Origin: Bin87 sp965222895 | GTDB lineage: Bacteria; Chloroflexota; Dehalococcoidia; Lucifugimonadales; UBA3495 | Assembly: GCA_965222895.1 (NCBI GenBank) | Contig: CBDCVB010000002.1 | Location: 1,240,001-1,304,000 of the forward strand | Reading direction: 5' to 3' | DNA: 64,000 nt | Shown: piece by piece, positions 10,006 to 19,307 of the stretch | How the letters are laid out: each line of letters opens with the position of its first letter | Numbering within the stretch: the stretch's first letter is position 1 | The notes under the pieces: model-generated | Told to the model about the DNA's origin: nothing | The model's input: only the letters and a program-made list of their open reading frames with translations | Databases searched by the model: none | Position numbers and translations under genes: made by a program

Positions 10006-10923
10006 TTAGTTATATCGGATACGGGGGTCCAGGTAAGCATAAAGAATGTCAATCAACAAGTTGGTCATTATGAACACTACACTGAACAATAGCACTACCG
10101 TTTGAATGACCGGGAAGTCCCGAGCCAAAACCGCCTGAAACGCCAAAAACCCAACCCCCGGCCAGGCGAACACCGTCTCGATGGATACTGAACCCACCAG
10201 CAGCGACCCCAGGATAATCCCGAAGTAGGTGATGGGAGCGATGGCCGCGTTGCGGAGTGTGTGCTTCCAGATGACTTTATACTCCGGCAAGCCTTTAACA
10301 CGGGCCAGTTTCACGTACTCGCTGTCGAGCGCGTCCAGCATCGACGAGCGAATCAGTCGCATCAGCGCGGCCACCCAGAACAAGCCCAGCGACACCGCCG
10401 GCAACACGTATGACGACCATCCGCTGCGCCCGGACGTGGGAACCACGCCCAGTTCAACGCCAAACACCCAGATGAGCACCAGGCCCAGCCAGAAGGGAGG
10501 CGCCGCCTGTCCGACTAACGCCAACGCTTTCCCGCCGTAATCCAGTACAGAATCCCGTTTCACCGCCGTGATAACGCCCAGCGGCACGGCAACCAGGGTA
10601 GCGATGGTGATGGCCAGACCGGCCAGCGCCAGCGACGCCGGGAAACGCCCAAATACTAACTCGCTGGCCGGCAAGCGCCACTTGAACGACTCCCCGAATT
10701 CACCGCGCAGGACGTTGCCAACAAAGATGAAGTACTGCGTGTACAACGGCCGGTCCAACCCCAAAGCCGCCGCGACGCGCTCCCGGTCTTCCAGCGTGGC
10801 CTCGAACGACAAGAGCGTGTCCAGAGGGTTGCCGGTGATGCGGGCCAGCGCAAATACGATTATGCTCACTGCCCACAGCGCGACAATAGTTTGCAGGAGC
10901 CTAACCACTATGTAACGTTGCAC
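10006..10923 (-). CDS. Peptide/nickel-type ABC transporter permease (DppB-like)
   Basis: This is the first inner-membrane permease of a DppB/OppB-type importer, 305 residues with about six membrane helices. The N-terminal helix RYIVVRLLQTIVALWAVSII, the extracytoplasmic segment ending FGESFKW, and the cytoplasmic loop EYVKLARVKGLPEYKVIWKH (EAA-like, contacts the ATPase) are standard. GTG 10923 follows ggaggg and matches the family N-terminus. It points away from the binding protein and second permease at 13.9-17.0 kb, an unusual divergent split for this importer type. ATPase genes are absent. Confidence 0.9.
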   Translation of the reverse strand: MQRYIVVRLLQTIVALWAVSIIVFALARITGNPLDTLLSFEATLEDRERVAAALGLDRPLYTQYFIFVGNVLRGEFGESFKWRLPASELVFGRFPASLALAGLAITIATLVAVPLGVITAVKRDSVLDYGGKALALVGQAAPPFWLGLVLIWVFGVELGVVPTSGRSGWSSYVLPAVSLGLFWVAALMRLIRSSMLDALDSEYVKLARVKGLPEYKVIWKHTLRNAAIAPITYFGIILGSLLVGSVSIETVFAWPGVGFLAFQAVLARDFPVIQTVVLLFSVVFIMTNLLIDILYAYLDPRIRYN

Positions 10924-10968
10924 GTGTCCCTCCGTCGTTGCGCTCTGCCGAGTTGTACGGGCACCGCC

Positions 10969-10996
10969 ATAATAGCCCCCCGCACCCCCGTGTCAA
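10969..10996 (-). promoter_or_regulatory. Sigma-70-type promoter for the DppB-like permease
   Basis: On the minus strand TTGACA (10991-10996) and TATTAT (10969-10974) are separated by 16 bases. This close match to the housekeeping consensus lies about 45 bases upstream of the GTG start at 10923. The remaining bases up to the IS end at 11191 show no gene. Confidence 0.6.
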
Positions 10997-11232
10997 GGAG
11001 ACCGTTGGTAAGAATATGCCGAGCTGCGATGCACCTCCAAGCCAGATGAACCAACACGATTCCGAATGCGCTCTTCGTCAAACGATGTTAGCGCGTACTT
11101 CGCACTCTAATTGAGCGATTAGTTTAGAGACATGCCCTGTTTAGATGCAAATTGACCAACTTGCTAAACCCATTGACTGGAATTGCAGTACGCAATGGCA
11201 AGATAAAGGCTTATGCGGGCAGGGAGATTAAG

Positions 11233-11430
11233 ATGGAAAGGGAGATTATCATTATCTACGTCTTGCTCATATCCATTATCGTTCAGACCCTAACGGTAGT
11301 TTTCATGCCGAGCAAGCGCGTGCGCCAGCTAGAATCCCAATTACGAGAACTACGAGCCCAATCAGAGCAAGCCCCTGCCCGATGCGAGCATTGCCAAACT
11401 TCTGCGCCGATAGAATCCCGACGTAGATAA
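11233..11430 (+). CDS. Small membrane protein inside the IS
   Basis: This 65-residue ORF begins at ATG 11233 behind gggagattaag. It has one hydrophobic helix (IIIIYVLLISIIVQTLTVVF), then a charged segment with coiled-coil character (RQLESQLRELRAQSEQ), then a CEHC pair that might bind metal. It lies within the inverted repeats, on the strand opposite to the transposase. I do not recognise a family. It may be IS cargo or a chance frame. Confidence 0.4.
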   Translation: MEREIIIIYVLLISIIVQTLTVVFMPSKRVRQLESQLRELRAQSEQAPARCEHCQTSAPIESRRR

Positions 11431-11473
11431 CGGCGATTCCGATGGTAATGAGGGCGAGCCAAAGCATACTACT

Positions 11474-13077
11474 TCACTCTGCAAAAGCAGTGAACCCGCC
11501 CTGCTGCGGTTGCTGTGCCAGGTAATCCATGGCCCACTGGCGGGCGGCGGCAATGTCAACCCGCCGGTCAACCTTATGGTCGCCGTACCACCGCTTTTCG
11601 CGCTTGTTCAACCGCCGTAGCGAGGTCAGCGTCATCGTGTTGGATTTGCGCCGGTTGCAGGGGCCGCATAGCGGGGCCCGATTGTTGAGTTCGTTGCTGC
11701 CGCCTTCCGACGCCGGCAGCACGTGGTCAAGGTCAAGGTACTCCACCGTTGGTGGTTCAAAGCCGCAGCCCCAGCAGCGCAGCCCCCATTGCGACACCAG
11801 GATGTCCAGCATATCCGCCCTCCGCATCGTGGTCGGCTTGCGCCGCAGATAGACCGGCGGCAGGTCGGGAGCGTTGCTGTTTTCGTCGGAACGAAGGGGG
11901 GGATGGAAAGGATTTCGCAATGCGCTTGTAATTCGTCCAGCAACGCCTGCTGCTGCACCTTGAACTCGTTGACATTGATGCCCAGCCCCAGCAGCCGGTT
12001 GGCGATGTGAAAAGCGGCGTCTTCCCTGCGGTCAATGCCTACCCAGCGCCGGCCCAGGTTGTGGGCCGCTATCGGCGTAGTGGCGCAGCCGCAGAAGGGG
12101 TCCAGCACCAGGTCGCCGGGGTTGCTGGACGCTTTGATGATGCGCTCGTACAGGGCTACCGGCTTCTGGTCAGGGCTGGAGGTGCTCTCGTTGCCGCGCG
12201 AACCCGGAATGTCTGTCCATACGTCTTGTATTTTGACGCCTTCCTCTAGGTTCAGATATTTCTTGTACTGAAATGGCGATGTTGGTTTAGCCTGCACCAG
12301 CATATCGTCCTGATACATCTGTTCCATTCGCTCTGGGGCAAATCTCCAAGCTCGGGTTATCCCCTTAAAGTCATACGGCTTGTTCCCGCCAGTTTCATTA
12401 GTGCATGGCAACGTTCTGTATTGTCCCCTACGGTCGGAGTATTTATAGGCAGTCCTGATATATTGGTCGGAATAGGGCGTGTACTGGATGTTGTATTCAG
12501 CATCGTTAGACTTTACGTACCACAAAATAGTATCGTGAGCGCGCCCCATGTGCCGCGTAGCCAGATTGTGCCTGTCTTGGCGACGCAACCAAACAATTTC
12601 ATTGCGAAGGTTGGTCTTACCAAAGATGGCGTCCATGGTCATTCGTATGTAATTGCTCGCTGTATCGTCGCAGTGCAAATAGATGCTACCCGTCGGTTTG
12701 AGCACCCGGCGCATTTCCAGCAGTCGCACGCCCAGGAAGCAGAGAAAGGCCGCCGTGTCATCATCCTGCGTCAACCGCGTGGCCTCTATTACCCGGAACA
12801 GTGCCTCGTTTTCGTCCCTTATCTGGTCCAGCCAGATGCGATGCACCGGCTGCCACTTCCATTGTTCGGGCCGTTCCCTCTGCATCGTCGGATGGTCGGC
12901 CCAACGCCAGGCGTCTTCGTACTGGCCTGAGGACGCACTGCGGTTGCGTTTCTTGTTGAACGGCGGGTCGGTGGCAATCAGGTCAACGGTCTCGGAGTTC
13001 ATCCCCCGCAACACGTCAAGGTTGTCGAGGTTATACAACGCCCGGTCGGGGAAGTTTTGTTCTGCCATCATCGCCAC
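11474..13077 (-). pseudogene. DNA methyltransferase-HNH fusion split at a C7 tract
   Basis: The N-terminal 390 or so residues are a site-specific amino-methyltransferase with IATDPPFN (catalytic motif IV), SIYLHCDD, WTDIPGSR and DPFCGCATT (AdoMet motif I). This motif order is that of the beta class. The HNH endonuclease domain (CWGCGFEPP, LDLDHVLPASEGGSNELNN, LCGPCNRRKS) is read in the -1 frame and ends at 11474. The switch falls at a run of seven C (plus-strand G7 at 11896-11902). One extra C, or a -1 slip there, would join both domains into one protein. It lies next to the transposase stop and is probably cotranscribed with it. Start codon candidates are GTG 13077 and ATG 13071 or 13068. 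Confidence 0.75.
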
Positions 13078-13959
13078 TTATGCCGCGACGAAGACGGATG
13101 CAATCAGCTCGGAGAAGGGGTTGCCGGCTTGGCGGATGTTGTACTTGTAACAGGCTTCGGCGATGTAGGCCCCTATCCAGCGGCGACTGTAATGGTGGTG
13201 AGTACCGTACCAGGCCCGCTTGACCAGCGACCAGAACCCTTCAATGGTGTTGGTGTGGAACGGCCCGTTGACGTAGTATTTGCTGTGGTCAACGGTGTAG
13301 TGTCCGGCCATCTCCCGCCCGATGCGCCGATAGGACGGGAACTCGTCGGTCATTAGTTGGGCGGCGAAGTCAACGTTGCTGGCGATAAACTCGGCGATGG
13401 TGTCGCCCCGCACGTTGTCGCTGGGCTGGGCCACCACGTCGCCGCCCCGTTCTACGGCCCCGATAACCGGAGTCTTGCGGGTGCCGCGCCCCCGCTTGGG
13501 CGGGTCGTCATCGTTCCGGCCCTTGCGGGGTTTGCCGCCCACGTAGGTTTCGTCGGCTTCGACGATGCCCCGCAGAAAGTCGGCCTCTGCGTCGGCGTCC
13601 GCCATCGCTTGCCGTATCCGCATCGCCAGATACCAAGCGGTTTGGTGAGTCAATTCCAAGTCTCGTCCTAACTGGTAACTGGACAGGCTCTTCTTGGCGT
13701 TCTGCAACAAGACAATCGCCAGAAACCACTTCTGCAATGGAACCTTTGTCTTCTGCATTATCGTGCCGGCCAGCACGTTGAAACTGGACTTGCAGGCGTG
13801 GCAGTTCCAGCGGCCTACTTTCTGGTTTTCACGCTTGCGGGCGACGTCCTCACTTTCACAGTAGGGACAAGTTGGGCAGTTGCCCCAGCGGACGGCTTCC
13901 AAGTGAGCAATGCAAGCCTGCTGGTCAGGGAATTTACGGAAGATGCTGACGAGATTCAT
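13078..13959 (-). CDS. IS1595 family (ISXO2-like) transposase
   Basis: This DDE-type transposase moves the surrounding element. The N-terminal zinc ribbon has CPTCPYCES and WNCHACKSSF. The catalytic domain has GIVEADETYVGGK, LMTDEFPSYRRIG and the NTIEGFWSLVKR segment, giving the DD(E/N) triad. I chose ATG 13959 (MNLVSIFRKFPDQQACIAHL) because it matches the family N-terminus; the 14016 start would lie within the -35 box. The product is 293 residues and appears intact, so the element could still be active. Confidence 0.92.
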   Translation of the reverse strand: MNLVSIFRKFPDQQACIAHLEAVRWGNCPTCPYCESEDVARKRENQKVGRWNCHACKSSFNVLAGTIMQKTKVPLQKWFLAIVLLQNAKKSLSSYQLGRDLELTHQTAWYLAMRIRQAMADADAEADFLRGIVEADETYVGGKPRKGRNDDDPPKRGRGTRKTPVIGAVERGGDVVAQPSDNVRGDTIAEFIASNVDFAAQLMTDEFPSYRRIGREMAGHYTVDHSKYYVNGPFHTNTIEGFWSLVKRAWYGTHHHYSRRWIGAYIAEACYKYNIRQAGNPFSELIASVFVAA

Positions 13960-15901
13960 AGTTGCCTGCCTACTGATTGATGGTATAATTCTATCCGCAG
14001 TCAACTGCGATGTCAAGCCTTTATCTTGCTATTGCGAAGATTTATCCCGCACCCTGCTCGCCGTTCCTGCCGGGCTGCTGCTCATCGTGGCGATAGCTTG
14101 CGGTGACAGCGCCAGTGCTCCCGCCGCGACGCCGGAGCCGGACGCCGCAAGTTCAACGCCGGCGTCTACCAGCGCCGCGCCAGCCGTTGCAGCCCAGGCG
14201 CCGGAACCGTCGCCCACTGCTCCGGCATTCCGTGCGGCGAGCGGCTCAACTCCGGCCCCCGCTGCGACTGCTGCACCCGTCCCTGAGCAACAGGGCGACG
14301 TCAAAGTCGATACCCTGGTCATCGCTGTTGACCCATCGGCCGGCGAGACCAACCTCCCCTGGGGCGGCACGGTTGACCACCACCAGCAGATGGACCTGGT
14401 AATGGAAGTGTTGGTCGATATTGACGCCGAGCAAAACATCTGGGTTCCGCAGCTGGCGACAGATTGGGAACTGTCCGAAGATGGCACTCGCTGGACTTTC
14501 AATCTGGTGGAGGGTGTTCAGTTCCATGAGAACTGGGGAGAATTCACCGCCCGCGACGTGTTCCACAGTGCCCGTATGCTCACCCGAGAAGACTCCTTGT
14601 TGGGTTACGCAAACGACTGGCGCAGTATCGACCTCGATGCCTCTGAAATTATCAGCGACCACGAACTGGCTATCCAGCTCAAAGGCCCGAACCCGGACTT
14701 CCTTTTCTACATCGCTCCCAGCGGGGGCGGCCTGATGATGAGCCAGGAGTTCTGGGACGCCGAGGGTCTGGATGGTTATACCAACGATATGATTGGCACC
14801 GGCCCCTACCGTTTCGCAGAGCGCGAATTGGGCGTGAACGTTACTTATGAAAAGTTGCCCGACCACTGGCGACTGAACGGTGAAGGCGGCAATCCCGCTC
14901 CGGTGGACTGGCCTATGGTTGACCTGCGCTGGATTTCTGAGCCAGCCACTCGGAACGCCGGCCTCCTCGCCGGGGACATCCACCTCACAGAGTTAACCCG
15001 TGAACTGGCCGACGCAGCGGTGTCGAACAACGGTATGAAAGTTATTCAGAGCAACTTCCCCGGCAACCAGCTATGGGGAGTTTTCCAGGGCCTTTATCCG
15101 GAAACGCCAGCGCCCGGAGAATGGAGCGCCTGGGACGAGCCCTGGATGTACCCCGACTTTGCGCCTACTGACAAGCGGGTGCGAGAAGCACTGAATCGCG
15201 CCGTAGACAAGGAACTGCTGATTGATACCTTGTTCAGCGGACGAGTTACGGTTAGTCCAGTGGGCGGCTTCTATCCCAACCTTCCTGGCTGGGACGATTC
15301 CTGGTTCGACCGCTATGATGAACTCTACGGCTACGATCCCGAACGCGCTCGTGAATTGTTGGCTGAGGCCGGTTACGGCCCGGACAATCCGGCCGAGATT
15401 GAAATGAAAGTTATGAACATATTCGGCTTCCCGGAATCAGCCGACCTCATGCAGGCTATCGGCGTGATGTTCACCGACGTGGGCGTTGATGTCAGCTACG
15501 AAGAGTGGGTGTTCAGTAACTACTACTCTGCCTGGACTAAAAAGGAGGACGACTCCGTAGGTTTCTGGGTCGCCCCACCGTCCTTCAAGACGGTTTACGC
15601 CCAGTTGAGCATATTCAATCGCTCCAGCGGAGCAATCCACTTCTTCGAAACGCCGGAGTTGGATGAACTGTTTAAAGAGTTGGGTAACACCGTGCCGGTC
15701 GATGAGCGTTCCAAAATTCAGAACCAGATGGGCGAAGTCATCTTCACTGAATACGGCTACCTGCCGCTGTTCTATATCTTCATCGAGTTCGTTGCCAACC
15801 CCGAAATCATCGACACCTGGGAGTTCCCCGGTTCGGACGGCGCGAATTATGGCCACTTTGACCTGATTCGCGCCTGTCGCTCGGCTGATCCCTGCTTCTA
15901 G
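13943..15901 (+). CDS. ABC transporter substrate-binding lipoprotein, 5' end replaced by IS
   Basis: This is a family 5 (peptide/nickel-type) extracellular solute-binding protein. The lipobox is IVAIAC, followed by an Ala/Pro/Thr-rich linker of about 70 residues and then the binding domain (QLATDWELSEDGTRWTFNL, GTGPYRF, VREALNRAVDKE). The IS inverted repeat ends at 14036, only about 22 codons before the lipobox cysteine. Everything before that, including the ATG at 13943, is IS-derived. The original start and the positive N-region of the signal peptide are missing, so secretion and expression may be impaired. The DppC-like permease follows 22 bases downstream. Confidence 0.8.
   Translation: MLTRFIVACLLIDGIILSAVNCDVKPLSCYCEDLSRTLLAVPAGLLLIVAIACGDSASAPAATPEPDAASSTPASTSAAPAVAAQAPEPSPTAPAFRAASGSTPAPAATAAPVPEQQGDVKVDTLVIAVDPSAGETNLPWGGTVDHHQQMDLVMEVLVDIDAEQNIWVPQLATDWELSEDGTRWTFNLVEGVQFHENWGEFTARDVFHSARMLTREDSLLGYANDWRSIDLDASEIISDHELAIQLKGPNPDFLFYIAPSGGGLMMSQEFWDAEGLDGYTNDMIGTGPYRFAERELGVNVTYEKLPDHWRLNGEGGNPAPVDWPMVDLRWISEPATRNAGLLAGDIHLTELTRELADAAVSNNGMKVIQSNFPGNQLWGVFQGLYPETPAPGEWSAWDEPWMYPDFAPTDKRVREALNRAVDKELLIDTLFSGRVTVSPVGGFYPNLPGWDDSWFDRYDELYGYDPERARELLAEAGYGPDNPAEIEMKVMNIFGFPESADLMQAIGVMFTDVGVDVSYEEWVFSNYYSAWTKKEDDSVGFWVAPPSFKTVYAQLSIFNRSSGAIHFFETPELDELFKELGNTVPVDERSKIQNQMGEVIFTEYGYLPLFYIFIEFVANPEIIDTWEFPGSDGANYGHFDLIRACRSADPCF
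13988..14016 (-). promoter_or_regulatory. Transposase promoter at the IS end
   Basis: On the minus strand TTGACA (14011-14016) and TAGAAT (13988-13993) are 17 bases apart. The -35 box overlaps the right terminal inverted repeat. Transcription would begin about 20 bases before the ATG at 13959. Overlap of promoter and repeat would let the transposase repress its own expression when bound, which is inference. Confidence 0.7.
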
Positions 15902-15923
15902 CGGCAACTGAGCAGGCAGACCG

Positions 15924-17027
15924 TTGGCAACAACCAGTCCAATCACCACGAATGAAACTGCGGCAGGGATCGTTGACGCCCCCGCCGCAGTCGGCCCATC
16001 TCGGGTCAGGCGTACCCTGCGTGAGGTTCGGCGTTATCCGATACTACCGATTGCGGTAGTAATGATTATGCTCATCATTCCGGCCAGCTTCGCCGAGTTG
16101 ATCGCACCCCACGACCCGCTGGATGGAGACCTCAGGGTTCGCCTGCTCCCGCCGGCCTGGGTGGACGGCGAAGCGGAAGTCAAGACGGTAGTGCTCCAGG
16201 TCGACCCGTCCCGCAGTATCTCCGAAGTCATGGTGCCCAACGCAGCGCGTATGGTGCGGAACGGCGCCGCAACTCTGCTGGATGGCGCCACCGAGGCCGT
16301 GCCCGGAACCCGCATCGCCGTGGTATCGAAACCCGCCGGCAACTGGACTTACCCACTGGGCACCGACAAGCTGGGGCGAGATTTGGTAAGTCGCATCATC
16401 TACGGTTCCCGCATTTCGGTCATGGTGGCTGTCGTATCCATCCTCTGCGGCGGGGTCATCGGCACGACCGTGGGTGTGGCCGCCGGTTATTTCGGCCGCT
16501 GGATCGACATAATAGTAATGCGGACGGTCGATATTTCGCTGTCGATACCGATTATCCTACTGGCCCTGGTACTGGTGGCTGCGCTGGGCGCCAGTTTCTG
16601 GACGGTCGTGATTGTGCTGGTTTTGCTGCTATGGGCGCACTACGCGCGCATGTCCCGTGGGGAAACGCTATCGGTTCGCGTGCAGGATTTTGTGGCGCGC
16701 TCCCGCGTGGCCGGTTCCTCGCATCCCCGAATTATGCTGAAGCACGTTCTCCCCAACGTGTTCAACAGCCTGGTCGTGCTGGCGACATTGCAGGTTGGTT
16801 TCGTCATCATCCTGGAGAGCACGTTGAGTTTTCTGGGCGCCGGCATCCCGCGCCCAACCCCAGCCTGGGGTTTGATGGTTGCCGACGGGCGAGAACTCAT
16901 TACATCGGAGAGCGGTTGGTGGGTTTCCTTATTCCCGGGGCTGGCCATCATGCTCACCGTGCTATCCATGAACCTGCTCGGCGACTGGCTGCGTGACCGG
17001 CTGGACCCCAAACAACGCCAGGTTTAG
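15924..17027 (+). CDS. Peptide-type ABC transporter permease (DppC-like)
   Basis: This is the second permease of the importer, 367 residues from a TTG start at 15924. The first membrane helix is followed by a long periplasmic insert of about 80 residues, then GTDKLGRDLVSRIIYG, which is the family signature. The cytoplasmic loop FVARSRVAGSSHPRIMLKHVLPN is the EAA-type ATPase contact, and LSFLGAGIPRPTPAWG follows as usual. It is coupled to the binding-protein gene just upstream. The two ATPase subunits are not encoded here. Confidence 0.9.
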   Translation: MATTSPITTNETAAGIVDAPAAVGPSRVRRTLREVRRYPILPIAVVMIMLIIPASFAELIAPHDPLDGDLRVRLLPPAWVDGEAEVKTVVLQVDPSRSISEVMVPNAARMVRNGAATLLDGATEAVPGTRIAVVSKPAGNWTYPLGTDKLGRDLVSRIIYGSRISVMVAVVSILCGGVIGTTVGVAAGYFGRWIDIIVMRTVDISLSIPIILLALVLVAALGASFWTVVIVLVLLLWAHYARMSRGETLSVRVQDFVARSRVAGSSHPRIMLKHVLPNVFNSLVVLATLQVGFVIILESTLSFLGAGIPRPTPAWGLMVADGRELITSESGWWVSLFPGLAIMLTVLSMNLLGDWLRDRLDPKQRQV

Positions 17028-17084
17028 CGGTGCGCCGGGCGCTCCCCTATCTCGATAAGAGGTGGGCAGGGTAAGTCGGGATCA

Positions 17085-19055
17085 CTACTGGCCCCCGCTC
17101 AACGCGCAGTCATACCGTTCCAGGCAGGATTGCACCACCGTTTCGATGTCCTCTTCAAGCAGGTAGCCGGTGTTGGCCAAGGCGGTGGCGGATTTTTTGA
17201 CCCGCTCGGCGTAGTCTTCCCGGCTCTCGTAACGCTCTTCCAGCGATGGCCTCGGGTCGCCGCTGGTTCTGCGTTGGGCGGCGGTGGCGGCAAACCAGTG
17301 GGAAGAACCCTGCATCGACATCAACTGCTCCGGTGCGCCGGTGTCCGGGTGGCGCAGATTCCAGCCGGTGTGCGTACCCACCGGCACTGCTAGGTCAGGC
17401 AGGCGGATGCCGGCCACGTCGTTGCCATCGGCGTCGGCGGCGGACACCAGGCGCGGATACTCGCGGCCCTCCCGCACCGGATGCGCCGCGATTCCCTGGG
17501 CGGCATCCGGGCCGAGGTCAACTTCTCGGATGCGCCACAGACGCGACGGGTCCGGCGTGGCTCGTTGGGGTGTGGTTACCACGGTGTCGAGATATGCGTC
17601 CGGATGAACGGCGGTGCCATCGTCCAGCCTGGGATGCTGGCTGGGCGGCGGCGCAACGCCGTCGGTAGCCCAGCGATCCAGGTTGATCAGCGCCGCCCGC
17701 AGCAGCGGGATGTAATCCACCGCGTTGTAGGGATGGCGACCGACGGATCCGTCGGGCCCGACACCGGCCATTTGGTCAGGCGAGCCGGGGAGATGTTGCG
17801 CTCCGGCGAACAGGTAATGCCGCGTCTCTGCGGCGGGCGTCAGGTCGAAGTTGCCCGTGCTGTCAACATGGGAAAGGCAACCATCGCCGCGCCAGTACTC
17901 GGCGGCGGAGTTGGTGTAGATAATCTTGGGTACCGCATCCAGAGCGCGCAACCGGCTCAACAGACCGTCGGTTTGCTCGGTGAGCGGGTCGGTCAGCTCG
18001 TTGTCCGCAAAGGGAAACCGGTGTCCGAAGCTGGGCGCCGACTGGCAGGATGGCTGGGCGAAGCGATGATTGAACTCGCCGCGCCGGCCGCCGGCCACGT
18101 GGGGCAGCAAGCCGTCGAACACGGGCCGTCCGTCCTCGTCCACGTTTAACCCGCAGTACACCATGGTGCGCAGCAGCCGTCCCGACTGCGACACACCGTG
18201 GGCGAAAATCTTCTCGAACCCATCGGAGACGGGGTTGGTCGCAGATGGGTTGCGCATCCAGGTAGCCGCCTCGCGGATGGCCAGCATCCCGCAGCCCACC
18301 ACCACCGGCTGCGCCGCCGTGTAGACGGTGTTGTAAATCTTGCCCGGCTCAAATCCTGATGCCAGGTGGATGTGCTCGTCGCTGGGCGCCACTCCGTCGT
18401 CGGTCTCACGGCCAAATTGCCATTCGGAGCGTGGGATGAGCGTGTCGGGGCCGTCTTCCCAGTCCCGCATCAGCAGCATGGCGTTCGGGTCGGCAAGGTC
18501 GGCCACCGGATAGGGGCGATGGGCGCGGTTGGCCAGCAGACGGGTGCGTTCGCGGATGTGGGGGCGCATCTCGACGCTGATTTGCCCGGTAACGGGTTTG
18601 CCGTCAATCTGGATTTGGGGGGCGTCCAGACCCAACAGGGCATCACTGCGGTAAACGTCCCATTGCCAACCCACCGACAGTACCGAGTAGCCGTGTCGCA
18701 GCAAAAAGCCGTCACCCACCGGAATGGCGTCGGAATCGATGGCCGGTGTCGCCCCCCGGTTGAAAAAGGCCACAGTGCGGCGGCGGCCCCGGTTCACGAC
18801 TTCGACAATCAGCCGACCGTTGCCGCTGCCGCTATTACGGGGAGACACCAGCGTGAAGTCGGCCTCAAAGCGCACGCGGCCAGCATCATCAACGGCCGCG
18901 TGTTTCAGGTCGACAATCTCCCGGTTGGCCGGGTTATGCGGGTAGATAGCAAAGGTCAGCACTCCGTCGATACGTTCGTAAACGCCAGCATCGCCAAACC
19001 GTTCGCCCTTGGCCAAAGCCTCCCGCCGCCTGATGTCTACATTGATAACCGGCAT
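17085..19055 (-). CDS. Alpha/beta hydrolase domain protein (PF20091-like)
   Basis: This large protein of 656 residues resembles the alpha/beta-hydrolase domain family formerly called Abhydrolase_10, whose substrates are unknown. It opens with a beta-rich domain (VNRGRRRTVAFFN), and the likely nucleophile elbow is FAHGVSQSGRLLRTMVYCGLN. IYTNSAAEYWRGDGCLSHVD and the His in YLFAGAQHLPG are family landmarks. The start at 19055 is preceded by aaggaggtcag, an excellent ribosome site, so the ORF extension to 19121 is rejected. No signal peptide is visible. It stands alone between the importer and the repeat at 19137. Confidence 0.8.
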   Translation of the reverse strand: MPVINVDIRRREALAKGERFGDAGVYERIDGVLTFAIYPHNPANREIVDLKHAAVDDAGRVRFEADFTLVSPRNSGSGNGRLIVEVVNRGRRRTVAFFNRGATPAIDSDAIPVGDGFLLRHGYSVLSVGWQWDVYRSDALLGLDAPQIQIDGKPVTGQISVEMRPHIRERTRLLANRAHRPYPVADLADPNAMLLMRDWEDGPDTLIPRSEWQFGRETDDGVAPSDEHIHLASGFEPGKIYNTVYTAAQPVVVGCGMLAIREAATWMRNPSATNPVSDGFEKIFAHGVSQSGRLLRTMVYCGLNVDEDGRPVFDGLLPHVAGGRRGEFNHRFAQPSCQSAPSFGHRFPFADNELTDPLTEQTDGLLSRLRALDAVPKIIYTNSAAEYWRGDGCLSHVDSTGNFDLTPAAETRHYLFAGAQHLPGSPDQMAGVGPDGSVGRHPYNAVDYIPLLRAALINLDRWATDGVAPPPSQHPRLDDGTAVHPDAYLDTVVTTPQRATPDPSRLWRIREVDLGPDAAQGIAAHPVREGREYPRLVSAADADGNDVAGIRLPDLAVPVGTHTGWNLRHPDTGAPEQLMSMQGSSHWFAATAAQRRTSGDPRPSLEERYESREDYAERVKKSATALANTGYLLEEDIETVVQSCLERYDCALSGGQ

Positions 19056-19136
19056 ACTGACTGACCTCCTTAGATAGACCCTCAGATAGACCCTCGAGTT
19101 GGCCGATGGTAACAACGCCACAGTGATGGGTCAAAC

Positions 19137-19307
19137 GTCATGCGTACCCACTTTGTCATTGCGAGCGTAGCGTGGCAATCCCGTCGCCGTAGCAACGGCG
19201 GTTCGCCGACGTGTGTTCAACCTCATCGAGATTGCCACGTCGCTATGCTCCTCGCAATGACAGATTAATGCTGTGCTTCTCGCAATGACAAAGTGGGTGC
19301 GCATGAG
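19137..19307 (-). repeat. MITE-like dispersed repeat, copy 4 (most complete)
   Basis: This copy lies on the opposite strand to copies 1-3. It has near-perfect terminal inverted repeats of about 26 bases (catgcgtacccactttgtca and its complement at the right end). A perfect 10-base direct repeat, tgggtcaaac, flanks it at 19127-19136 and 19308-19317. The core matches the other copies. Confidence 0.8.

Larger units (their letters stand above)
11191..14036 (-). mobile_element. IS1595-type element with methyltransferase-HNH cargo
   Basis: This element of about 2.85 kb is bounded by imperfect inverted repeats of 22 bases with one mismatch. They share gcaagataaaggctt, at 11191-11212 (left) and 14015-14036 (right, inverted). 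Between them are an ISXO2/IS1595-type transposase, a DNA methyltransferase, an HNH domain and a small membrane ORF. No matching direct repeat is visible just outside the ends, so the target duplication has decayed or the borders are a few bases off. The right end lies in the 5' part of a binding-protein gene. Confidence 0.75.
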
